Assembly (NCBI GenBank): GCA_022478985.1
Contig: JAKSZP010010615.1
Span: forward strand, 62,001-126,000
Length of the DNA stretch: 64,000 bases
Direction of reading: 5' to 3'
DNA from: Massospora cicadina
Taxonomy: Eukaryota > Entomophthoromycota > Entomophthoromycetes > Entomophthorales > Entomophthoraceae
In this document: piece after piece, positions 54,941-64,000 of the stretch
Numbering within the stretch: the first letter of the stretch is position 1
How the letters are laid out: each line of letters opens with the position of its first letter
Made by a program: the position numbers and the translations under genes
Notes under the pieces: generated by a model
Told to the model about the DNA's origin: nothing
What the model saw: the letters and a program-made list of their open reading frames with translations, nothing else
The model's database searches: none

Positions 54941-56930
54941 ATGCTGACGGCCCTTTTCCCACCTTCATGGCAAGTCCTTTCCAGCATGTCTTGGCACTGT
55001 GTCTATAACTGTTACAGTAAGTTCATCGAGGTTGAGGATTTTTCTGGTTTTTGACCACATGGACACTAGGACGGTTAAAAGGCCTGTAAATGTAGCCTTA
55101 GAGTGTATAGTCGACGCAGGGATTTTGTTAAGAGCTTCCTTGATCTCTCAGATGCAGGTAAACCCATTCTTCTGCCCAATCATATGCATTTGAATCTCAG
55201 GGTAGGATCCTAACGCAGAAATGATGGCGGTAATGGCATCATCCAAAGAGATACAATTCATAGTGACTAAGGGTTGTGCTTCGGCGTAAAAGTGGTTGGC
55301 GAACCCCATGGGGCTTTCTCCCTTATTCAGTCGGATACCCATGAACGCCTGTTTCTGGTTTGCTAGGTTTTAATTGCTGCTGAACTCTTGGAGTAAGGCT
55401 GTACGGACCTGTTCCCAGGTTGTGCACTCCTTCAATGGGGGGTCATGACCTCCCAAGCGGTTCTGTCTAGGCAGGAGTGAATGAACTTAGTCTTATGCTG
55501 ATTGGCAGCCTCCTCCATGGAACTCACATATGCATTCAGGAAAGAGGCAATGCCTTCCTCCTGGGGGTGAACCTTTTTTTAAAACTAGGTTTAAAGTCAG
55601 TTAAAAGCGGAGTGAAGTGGGTGTTAACACTAGGGATGGGCGCTGGCTCTGAGATCTCAGTCTCTTCATAGTTGTGGGGACCTTTCTGGTCTAGCCTTCA
55701 TTGTAGGCCCTCAAGATCCTTTTGGATATCACCCCTAATTTTAATTGAGGGAGGAAACGGAAGACTTATCCGTGAGTTGCTTCTTTAGAGATTGAATGAC
55801 AGCTCCCTGAAGGCGAAGCTGGCTCTCAAGGGTGGTCAAACTGGTTTCAAACCCTCAACAAGGTTGCTCCAGCCAAGAGATGTGAGTATTGGTAAGTTCG
55901 GCAAAAGCACTTAAGTTGCCCATTTCATCTGACAGGGTGTCAATTGAGACCCCTAGGGTTGAGGGGGACTCCATACACTCAGAGTTTCATTTCTGAGCTA
56001 CATTCCAAATTTGATCACATAGGGAAGCTAAGGATGTCATCACTTCCTTCCATCATGGGTCCTCAGGGCCAGCAGCGGTGGGAGCTGAGGGACCTCAGGG
56101 CCTGGGAGGTCCACAGGGACTCTCTGGCCTTTTGGGTCCCTCACGGACTTTGGGGTCTTCAGGCCCCTCCCTAGGCCCTTTGGGACCTTTACTCCTGGAT
56201 GGGTAGTTGTGAGAGGCCAGCTCCTGATAAAATTGTTACAGGGTTCATACCAGATCCTCAACTTGAAGGAAGCGTTGATTCCAAGTTGCTTCGAGGAGTT
56301 GGACGTTCTAACGCAGCTCATCCTCAAGATAGCCAGAGATCCCGCTAACACACAATTTGACCTTGGACTTCATTGATCAGCCATCAGTTAACAATAATGG
56401 CATCATGGTTGTTGTGAACAAAGGAGGAGGCTGCATTATAAAAATATATTATGTGGGTGTGCAGGGTCTGTGTGAGCCCCAGTTGTCAGGAGCCCTCCTG
56501 ATGGTGCAACCCAACTAGTTGGAGTAGGTTGTGGATAGCTGGCTAAACAAATTTGAGACGGTAGCGGTTGGTACCTAGTGTGAGTTCTGCTGCCAGCAGC
56601 TGGGCCGAGTCATAGAGGTCCCACATGGTAGAAGGAAAAGAAGAGGTACATGAACAGCTGGAGCGGGCACCCATGGAATAGATGCCATTTATTAGATTTT
56701 GGACAACCTCATTAAGGTTCTCGTACTGTAGTTGGTACTGGCTTCCATTAATAGAAGGCAGGGTGAACTGTAATGCAACCCAGAATTCTAATATTTCATG
56801 TTGAGCGGCTGGTATTTCATGCCATAAGGTACTAATCCATCAGGAGACACTTCTCAACTGACCAGCGGCTTGGTCTTCAGGGCTGCAAGTATTTTCCATT
56901 GTGAAAGAAGATTTCATTTGGGACAGCTCA
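54940..56930 (-). pseudogene. E Gag with decayed collagen-like tract
   Basis: 54990-55015 has CNSYRHSAKTCW, a degraded CCHC knuckle. 55148-55342 reads MGIRLNKGESPMGFANHFYAEAQPLV and SLDDAITAIISALG, the capsid-like segment shared with B and F. 56045-56205 reads SKGPKGPREGPEDP, EGPKRPESPCGPP and GPSAP, a degenerate Gly-X-Y tract. 56206-56351 is a helical stretch. Stops are frequent. Confidence 0.72.
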
Positions 56931-56934
56931 GAGC

Positions 56935-56952
56935 CCCCTATAGTGAGCACCA
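56935..56952 (-). promoter_or_regulatory. E primer-binding site
   Basis: The minus strand reads TGGTGCTCACTATAGGGG, four bases inside the 5' LTR. It is identical to the site in G. Confidence 0.85.
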
Positions 56953-56956
56953 CGTT

Positions 56957-57365
56957 TGTCAGTTCTACAGTTCTCTAGACTGTCACCGAGGCCTGAAGGT
57001 GTCTCAAAGCTGTAAATTCACAGAAAGGTCAAGAAGGAAATGGAAAATTGGTTATGATACCAAATATCTTACTAGGTTAAAAGGATTCAACATTTATAAG
57101 GTGATTGGGGGCATGATGCCTCAAGGATCATTGTGGCCCCATCCATAGGATCTTTCCTATTCTTCTGGATTGACTGCCTTGTGGGCATCCTCAATGTATT
57201 TCGCCACCCACCTGACTGAATAAGTGGAAACGCCGCTCCACGTGACTCAGGAATTGGGGAGGAGGATCCTGAAGTCGTTTTGTTCAGATATGTTTAGGAG
57301 CCAATATGGTATGGCTAAATTTGGAACTGGGGAATTAGATTTGTTCATTATCTCAAATCGCAACA
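56957..57365 (-). repeat. E 5' LTR
   Basis: 409 bp, partner of 50850-51261. On the minus strand it ends GAACTGACA before the PBS. Confidence 0.9.
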
Positions 57366-58349
57366 ACAGTCAACAATTGCAAAATCTTGACAACAAAGCC
57401 TGAATGTGCATTCTTGGTAAAAAAGCATCTAGTATCAAATCCTCAGCAAAACTTGCCAAAGATATTGGGCCATAAAAATGTTGTTGCAAATTCAAAACCT
57501 TCCCCAAACATATTGGTGACAAGGCCTGACAAGCATGTACATTATATGAAGAATACTTCTAATGTCAAATTGTTGGAGGAACTCGCCAAAGGCATAAGGC
57601 CATTGGGAAATACTGAAGCCAGTTTAAAACCCTTCCCATCGGTATCAAAGCCCTCATCTAACAGTTTTTGTTTCAGCCCAATGGACGCCAGAAAAACTGG
57701 CTTGGGTGGTCTGGGAATCACAAACCTAGTCCCAACCTCAATGGACCGCCACTATATGGAGTAGCCTTGGGAAATTCCTGATGCTCATTGGGCGAGATGC
57801 CATTGCTATAGACATCAAAACTGAAGAAAATCGGCAATTTGGGCATCCATGGGCGAAATGAAAGCATCTTGGCCTGCCATTGAAAATCTTGAAGTCAATT
57901 CAAAATAAATTAGTTTCTCCGTCACTTGAAGTTTGCTGGGTTAGACGAATCTCAAAGGCCCAACCCAAGTTTTTTAAGCTATTCCCCAAATCAATCATCA
58001 ATTTGAGATTTCATATCGCACTTAGAAAATGATGGTTGAGCAACTATCCATAAATTTCAATAAAAATTCCATGCCTAATTTTAATTTTTTGTCCTATTAC
58101 AAAATCAAACCCCCAATTCTGATTTTTTTTTCACACCAAAACCCTTGGGCCCTGGGACCTTGATAGCCTAGTTTGTTGCTGGGTTTTTATTTACATTTAT
58201 GGTCTATTAGCGCTTACTGGTAAAATCTTTCTCAGCTCAATTGAACGTCATTCAAGCAGCATTGACTCTGGCATCTGGGCTCACCATTTGGGCTTTTGGG
58301 CATCAAGACTAGCAGGTTGGTCTAAACTTTACATGCCACTTCCCTTACA
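57366..58349 (+). repeat. A2 5' LTR, right fragment
   Basis: Co-linear with 4397-5379 and 48275-49248, ending CCCTTACA. GATGGTTGAG at 58031-58040 corresponds to the candidate self-priming segment of A1, and the post-LTR sequence GTCAAACATC (58352-58361) is largely complementary to it. Confidence 0.78.
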
Positions 58350-59460
58350 TAGTCAAACATCCATTATTTTCCACCATTTCTGCCCTCCTTGTCAAGATGG
58401 GTGCAGCGGTGTTTATATTCTACCAGAAGAATGTACAGTTGGTATCCTGCCATCTGCTGTATGTCTGGTCAAATGTCAATTTTTTCTGCTTTTCTCTGTG
58501 GGGTTTGAAGAAATTTCACTATGGCTAACTTCCCTTGATGCCCTCAATATTATAATTGGTCCACTCTCAAAATGGGCTTTTCTTGCCAGAAGCCTCTGAC
58601 TTGGCCTTAGTTTCCAATCCCAGCATTGAATCTTTATCCATCTTGATTCAAAGGGCTGACGCTGCCCCCTCGCCCATTTTAATTTGTTATAGCACATCAG
58701 TTTATAAATTCTTGGTGGTCCAGTTTGGAGAGAAAATATTCAAACCATTTTCCACACCAGTTCTGTTCCTTTCCCAAACCTAATTAATTTATCCTGACCT
58801 AGTTGCAATTTCTTCCTTATCAACAAATATGACAGTAACTGCCAATAAACAGAATTCCGCATACTTCTTATTATCAATGAAAATTAGTATTGTGTCACAC
58901 CATGGTATTTTAAACCTTGGTTAACATATGAGCAGCGGGTAACTTAATGAGTATAGAGTGGACAGCAGCTCAATATAGACTTGGATGTGGGGCCATGAGT
59001 GTTGGTTGCATCATTGGATGCCAACACTCCTTCAAAGTTCGGCGCTACATGCTTTTCTCAGTCCATCAGTTTAGTTTTTATGATTGCTTCTCTGAAATGC
59101 CCAACCTTGTGTTCTCAGTATTTTGGGTGTGGGATGGTGGCGTCAGCAAATGAGAAACTAAATAGAGACAAACACGCTGTCCTTCTCCAACAATCAGGTG
59201 GGGGCGAGCTTCCATTGCTGGACATCTTCACCAAAGCTTGTGTCATGGTTATATTACAACTCTCGTTTCCCCAGTAGGTCTTTCGCCATATTTTCCAAAA
59301 GCATTGACGAGATATCGTAGTATCATTGATTTTGATAAGGTGGACCATCACCCACACACACTTAATTTGACTTGGGTTTTCAAACAACAGTGTAGGTGTT
59401 GAACATAAACTGCCCACTGTACCCGCATATAGCAGAGGAGGTTGCTGCCCTTAATCATGG
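58350..59460 (+). pseudogene. A2 leader, dead protease, pre-RT
   Basis: Parallel to 5380-6500 of A1. 58556-58783 (SIESLSILIQRADAAPS) has the same frame in A1. At about 58921-58960 it reads NI-stop-AAGNLMSIEWTAAQ, the protease active site with Asp to Asn and TGA at 58929-58931, as in A1. About 59340-59420 reads HTLNLTWVF and GVEHKLPTVP before RT. Gag is not recognisable in the 580 bp before the protease. Confidence 0.65.
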
Positions 59461-60160
59461 TTGTATGATATTCTCAAGAAAATATGGTTGTTCCAAGAGA
59501 CATATCCTGTTGCCTCTCCCTTCGTCTTTTCCAAGAAGGCAGATGGTTCCCTTCATCCCTGTTTAGACTACAGTCAACTTAACAAAACTAAAGTTCATGG
59601 CCCCTACCCGCTACCTTTGTAACAGAAGATTTGGGCAACCAATTCCTAAGTTGCGCCTGTTCTCAAAATTTGACCTTGTTAATGACTTTAATAAAATTTA
59701 GGTGATGGAAGGCCAGGAATGTCTTACCGCTATCCAGACAAAAAAGAGACATCTTTTAAGTTTTGAGTAATGCCCTTCAGGATTAAGAATGTGACCGCAA
59801 CATTCTAAAGGAAGATGATAATGCGTTGGGTGATTTTCAGCTCGCCATGTGCGGTTACATATATTAAAGATATCTTGGATCATTCCACTACTCCCAAACG
59901 ACATGAGAAGTACTTGCAGGCAGAAGTGGCTGCCTTGCATAAAACAGGCCTGTTCAGCAAGCCATCAAAATGCGAGTTCTACAATAAAAGAATTCACTTT
60001 TTTGGGAAATCTCATCTTGAAAGATTGGTACGCTATCCTGCCCAGAAAATTGGATGCCATCTGCAAGTGGCCTACTCCAATGACGCAGAAGCAATTGAGG
60101 AGCTTCTTGGGTACCATCATATTCCTGAAAAAGTTCTCTACGACCTATCCCAGTTAGCTG
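59460..60160 (+). pseudogene. A2 reverse transcriptase (broken)
   Basis: About 59520-59620 reads PFVFSKKADGSLHPCLDYSQLNKTKVHGPYPLPL. About 59670 reads FSKFDLVNDFNKI (motif A region, decayed). VTYIKDILDHS follows at about 59855, where the YxDD box has become YIKD. LFSKPSKCEFYNKRIHFFG continues in 59815-60411, and FLGTIIFLKKFSTTY occurs in another frame. Confidence 0.85.
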
Positions 60161-60800
60161 CTCCACTCATCCACTCACGGGCAAGAACGTCACTTTTTGC
60201 TGAATGCCTTAATGCCAGCAGGCATTTGATTCAATCAAGGAGTGTTCTTGTAACCCCCATCCTGAAGCTAGAAGATCCTTCCAAGCCCTATATTATAGAA
60301 TGTGATGCGTCTTCTACCGTGGTAGGGGCTGTCTTGCTTCAGGATCATGATAGGTTGGAACATCCAGTCGCTTGCTTTTCATGCAAGTTTTCTTCCACCA
60401 AGCAGTCCTAAGCCATCTATGATAAAGAGTTAGTAGCCATGGCATGGGCCTTGGCCCATTGGTAATGTCTCTTACAGAGTGCTCAACACAAATTGACTGT
60501 AGGACTGACCACCAAGCACTTCTTTATTTTTGCGAACCACAGAAGTTGGTACATTGGCAGTCCCAATCCTACCGGAATATATGTAGCTTCAACTTCAAAT
60601 ATGAGTTTATGAAAGGAGAACTGGTTGCCCTTCCTAACTTCCTACGCCGTAAATCCACGCATTGCCCAGATGACTCGCATGGCAGATCCTTCCACAGTCA
60701 TTCCCCCCACCCAAATCTTGTCCATTGTACCTCTCATAGTTTTTGCAGCTGACTTAGCTCTGTATTCACCTTTGGTGTCATGGGTCTTAGCTGCGCAGTT
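60160..60800 (+). pseudogene. A2 RNase H domain
   Basis: Within 59815-60411: ILKLEDPSKPYIIECDASSTVVGAVLLQ, with catalytic Asp intact, then HPVACFSCKFSSTKQS and a stop. It continues as YDKELVAMAWALAHW, then TDHQALLYFCEPQKLVHWQSQ (about 60505-60565), FNFKYEFMKGELVALPNFLRRK and PDD to about 60670. Confidence 0.85.
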
Positions 60801-61678
60801 AGCATGTGCAGAAGGGATGGACCGTATGGAGTGATAGTCCTTCCCAGCTTCCAAGCATTTGTATATTTTTTGGCTAAGGGATCAACAATTTTATGTCGCA
60901 GGTGTACGTCCCTCCTCTCCTCCAAGCTGAAATCATTCAAGCACATCATGATCTCCCCAGAAGTTGGTCACCCAGGGAGAAAGATGTGCTTTGATTTGGT
61001 TAAGCGTACCTATAACTGTCCTGGCTTGTCAAAAGTTATCTCAGCCTAAATTGCAGATTGCATAACTTGCGCACAGGCCAAATAATACTTGTCAGTTAGG
61101 AATAAATTTATGAGCCCCTTGCAGCAGGCAGAGGATCCATGGACATTGGTGTCTGTGGACTTTATTGTTGAGCTACCCAGCCCCAAGGGGTTCATAGCAG
61201 TTATGGTGGTTGTAGACCAATTTACAAAATTCTCCCTGTTTATCACGTAACCCACCTCCAATACTTCTGAAGAGACTGCCCGCCAATTTGTGCGTTATTT
61301 GTTTTAATGTTTGGCTTACCACAGGAAACTGTCAGTGACCGCAGGCCCCAATTTAAACACATTTTGGAAACAGCTCTTGACAATCTTAAAGATTACACCC
61401 TACCGCTACACCACATACCATCCACAGTCAGATGGTAAAACTGAATGAGTCATTTAGATCCTGGAATAGTACCTGCGATGCTACGCTTCAGCCGCTCAAG
61501 ATAACTGGACGGACAATCTTTCCCTCACCCAGTTTTCATACAATTATGAAACACATGCATCCAAAGGCTTCTCCCCATTTGAAGCGACATTGAATTATAA
61601 TCAAACTTTTTTTGTTGGCCCATGCCTTGATCAAGAGTTACCTGATGCTGACCACGCTCAACATATTTGAATACCCAG
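60800..61678 (+). pseudogene. A2 integrase, cut by F
   Basis: 60780-61049 ends with KSFKHIMISPEVGHPGRKMCFDLVKRTYNCPGL. After a stop, IADCITCAQAK gives the Cys pair. About 61140-61260 reads WTLVSVDFIVELPSPKGF (first Asp) and AVMVVVDQFTKFSLFI. About 61328-61360 reads VSDRRPQFKHIL (second Asp). About 61415-61445 reads YHPQSDGKTE (catalytic Glu). NYETHASKGFSPFEATLNY follows. The frame stops where the F LTR begins. Confidence 0.85.
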
Positions 61679-62015
61679 TGTCAGGATTTCACCAAATTCA
61701 CATATCTCCAAAAATTCCACTCCATTGATTCCCTTGGCATCATCAGAAGGAGAGAGAATTATATATCAATCTATAAAACTCAATGATTAATCTCATCCTG
61801 ATCAGTTGATTGAAGATTTGATAATGCAGAGATTAATTTGATCTTTAGATTACAAGCCGTTATGAAACCTAAAAATATTCCCTCTTTTTGATAATAAAAT
61901 TTAGGTCTAATTATAAACTGTATTCTTGTTTAATTTTTACTGCTTTTTGGAGAATCCGCCCAGTGTAACTTTGAGAGATAACTGCCCCAATGGGAAGTGT
62001 AATCCAAAACTTCCA
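61679..62015 (+). repeat. F 5' LTR
   Basis: About 337 bp. The start is defined by TGTCAGG and the end of A2 coding; the end lies about three bases before the PBS. No second copy is in the window, so the boundaries are approximate. Confidence 0.7.
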
Positions 62016-62018
62016 GAC

Positions 62019-62036
62019 TGGTGCTCACTACAGGGG
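62019..62036 (+). promoter_or_regulatory. F primer-binding site
   Basis: TGGTGCTCACTACAGGGG, identical to the site in D. Confidence 0.85.
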
Positions 62037-62079
62037 CAGTCTGATTTACACACCAGTGAAAATGTTAATCACTACCATG

Positions 62080-64000
62080 GATTCTCATTTTTCGCCTGAA
62101 GAAGCTCATGACCATGAGCAAGACTGCATATTATGATGGGTTTTTTTATCTGAAACCCATATCCCAAGATTACCCTCCACGTTGGAATTTCAGGCCAAAT
62201 TAAATTTTTATGGTCCTAGCTTAAGCTTTACCTCATATTTTAAATACCATCTGAGGTTTTACAAAATACTATCAATCAACTGCTTGAAGGTGCTTTAATC
62301 TCTGTAATCTGTGCTCCCTGATCTCAATCTAATGCTGTACCCTCTATCTTGCGAGAAAGTGTTGCAATCCTCCCAAATGCCTCTAATTAGCCCAAAGCAG
62401 AACTTGCACCAGCTCGTTCCCCCAACCTTATACCATTTAATACCTGTAGTGGGAATGCACCATCAAGGATGCTCAATTTACTAGAAGGACTTCAATCCTT
62501 AAATAATCATGTTTCCTAATATTTTAGTCTGCCTCCAAATCTAGCTGGGATAGTTGTGAGGCCATTATTAGTAATTGGACCCTTCTCAATGAAATTTTTC
62601 AACAGCTTATTCGGCTCAATATTGGGATGTCTGGGTTTGTTGATGATCAGTTCACAAAGCGAGTTCAGGAGATTCAGAGAGAATGGAGAGAGGGTCTTTA
62701 CCAACTCTCTGAGCGTAATCAATCAATGGAGGTGGAAGTTAAAACCCATCTCATTCAATTGGAACAGCTGTACTCAGGGATTCAATTCCAGGTCAATGAG
62801 GTAGAGAAAGCCTTGGGTTCTATGGGTCCCCAGGGGTTAAAGAAACTCGTGGGCCACCTGGGGGTGTAGGACCACATGGACCACCTGGTGCTGATGGACC
62901 TCAAGGACTTCCCAGGAATGTAGGGCCTCAGGGACCGCCAGGCGTGGAAGGATCTTGAGGGCCTCCGGGTGCTGATGGGCATTCTGGATCCCTTCAAAAA
63001 ATTGACTCTCTCTTAAGCATGATGGATCGCTTGCTTGAACAATTCTATAAGTTGGCCAAGGAATGTAACTTAACCCCCAATGTGGTACCAATCAATCCCC
63101 ACTTGTCACTACAGTCTTTATCTGATGAGTTGGTCAATTTGGGTAAATGGGCAAAGGACACTGATATCCTGCTCCATGCTTAAGAATCTAATAGAGTTGC
63201 TCCAAGTGAAGATTGAGACGCCAGAATTCAAGTATAATGCCCATCAGGAACAGATCTCTGAGCTATCTCGATAATTAGATGAGAAAGCAGGGCTTGCTGA
63301 GCTGAACTGTCAGATTAGTGAAATCGTACTGAAGCTGCTGGTCCTTATCCTCAATTTTTTTGTCAGGTGGCAGACTCCAATTTGTATGTTTCCACTCAAT
63401 CTAAACCACCTGGAGTACATGTTTTGACCACCAATGCCCCCATAAGTTTCAAACCGGTATTCAAAGACAAGAATTCCCTAGGGGAAGGCAGCATTATATC
63501 CTACCTCATCTTTATGAAAAGGCGCTAAGTGAGGCTACAGATCACCAAAAAATAAATTATTTTCCAAATTGCCTTACTCATTTGGCTCATGATTTAATGG
63601 CACCTCACTTGATGACTTGTTCTACTTAGTATCAGGTGAAGGAAGCGCTAATCAAATAATTTGGGAGTGAGAAAAATTTATCCTCCCAGAAACAGGCTTT
63701 TATGGGTATAAAGCTCCATCAAAACAAATTCATCAAAGACTTTGCTCATTGGTTCTATTGGGAAGCTCAGACTCTAGTGGCTTGTGGTTGGGTAAATTTG
63801 GATGATGCGATTACAGCAGTTATGTCAGCTTTTTTGCTAGAATGCAAATGCAAGTTTATTAGATCAATGTAAAAAAATTTCTGAAGTATTTTGGACATTA
63901 AGGAGGCCTAATTGGAATTGCCTCCTCAATTCTCCAAAAAACCCTGAGTTTATGAGCCTCCTAGACCTAGTCGCCCCTAAGTCTAAGCTATGCCTGAGAA
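62080..64000 (+). pseudogene. F Gag with collagen-like tract (partial)
   Basis: 62080-62520 is a decayed N-terminus. 62627-62869 is open and helical (KRVQEIQREWREGLYQLSERN, then VEVKTHLIQLEQLYSGI), likely coiled coil. From 62818 to 62995 it reads GPQG, then after a one-base shift GPPGGVGPHGPPGADGPQG and later GPQGPPGVEG and GPPGADGHSG. This is about 15 Gly-X-Y triplets with one stop. 63080-63274 continues helical. About 63690-63840 reads FMGIKLHQNKF, FAHWFYWEAQTLVACGWVNLDDAITAVMSAF, the capsid segment shared with B and E. Gag runs past the window end. Confidence 0.75.

Larger units (their letters stand above)
50850..57365 (-). mobile_element. E: gypsy retrotransposon in A2 LTR
   Basis: Minus-strand gypsy element, 6.5 kb. 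LTRs 50850-51261 and 56957-57365, about 410 bp. TSD atagt/acagt (50845-50849 and 57366-57370, one mismatch). The A2 LTR resumes with CAACAATTGCAAAATC. All gypsy domains are recognisable, with stops. Gag has a decayed collagen-like tract. LTR ends (TGTCAGGATTTGAG) resemble those of F. Confidence 0.9.
50549..61678 (+). mobile_element. A2: second chromovirus copy, split by E
   Basis: Same family as A1: LTR 50549-50849 and 57366-58349, leader and protease 58350-59460, RT to integrase 59460-61678. F interrupts it at 61679, so its chromodomain and 3' LTR would lie beyond the window. Its RNase H and integrase are less damaged than those of A1. It shares with A1 the short leader and the protease lesions. 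Confidence 0.82.
61679..64000 (+). mobile_element. F: gypsy retrotransposon, truncated by window end
   Basis: Begins with an LTR (TGTCAGGATTTCACC...) inserted into A2 integrase, then PBS and Gag. Pol and the 3' LTR lie beyond the window, so the TSD cannot be checked (5 bp upstream: cccag). Related to E by LTR start, capsid segment and collagen-like tract. Confidence 0.8.

Noticed and set aside
56870..57148. Plus-strand ORF at the right end of E
   Set aside because: It spans the E PBS and LTR, so it is chance coding over regulatory repeat sequence.
1..64000. CRISPR arrays, rRNA, DNA transposons, Helitrons, DIRS or Penelope elements
   Set aside because: No regular spaced repeats, transposase or tyrosine-recombinase motifs, or rRNA stretches were recognised in either strand.

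Overview
The window is wall-to-wall transposable elements. I found no intact host gene, rRNA, tRNA or CRISPR array. Everything readable is a decayed LTR retrotransposon (Ty3/gypsy), a LINE, or a short retroposon. The element types (a chromodomain gypsy, gypsy elements with long decayed Gag, LINEs with a CCHC ORF1 plus APE and RT) and the AT-rich, stop-riddled texture fit a repeat-swollen fungal genome. A basidiomycete, perhaps a rust, is my best guess; this is inference, because no host gene is available to place it.

Layout, outermost layer first. (1) An old LINE relative on the minus strand (L0) lies at about 250-1580 and resumes at 49249-49868. (2) It is split by one chromovirus, A1 (1581-49248, plus), which is itself broken four times. 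A 2.5 kb unknown insert (X, 1651-4159) sits in its 5' LTR. Gypsy C (6528-30043, minus) and gypsy G (30543-39038, plus) sit in its RT. Gypsy D (41237-47850, plus) sits in its chromodomain. (3) C is broken again: gypsy B (6604-16169, minus) lies in its 3' LTR and a full-length LINE, LF (18330-23613, plus), lies in its integrase. G carries an ORF1-only LINE, H (36928-38823, minus), in its 3' LTR. (4) Right of the nest lie a truncated SINE (49945-50207) and a second chromovirus, A2 (from 50549). A2 is split by gypsy E (50850-57365, minus) and gypsy F (61679 to past the window end, plus). Most junctions are supported by target-site duplications (TSDs), some of them imperfect, and by the host reading frame resuming on the far side.

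B, C, D, E, F and G form one gypsy clade. They share an 18-nt primer-binding site beginning TGGTGCTCACTA (only the first 11 nt match in C), a Gag with a CCHC knuckle, and the order Gag-PR-RT-RNase H-IN. Four of them read YLDN, not YxDD, at the RT active site. A1 and A2 belong to another lineage with YIDD-type RT and a putative self-priming PBS. They have little room for Gag and share protease-killing lesions, so the family probably moved non-autonomously.

The most unusual items are: three micro-retroposons of about 19-37 nt, each with a poly-A tail and a 15-16 bp TSD, whose 3' end resembles that of the 263-bp SINE; a HAL1-like ORF1-only LINE family whose 3' tail matches the full LINE; an antisense ORF between integrase and 3' LTR of B; and collagen-like Gly-X-Y tracts in the Gags of E and F.
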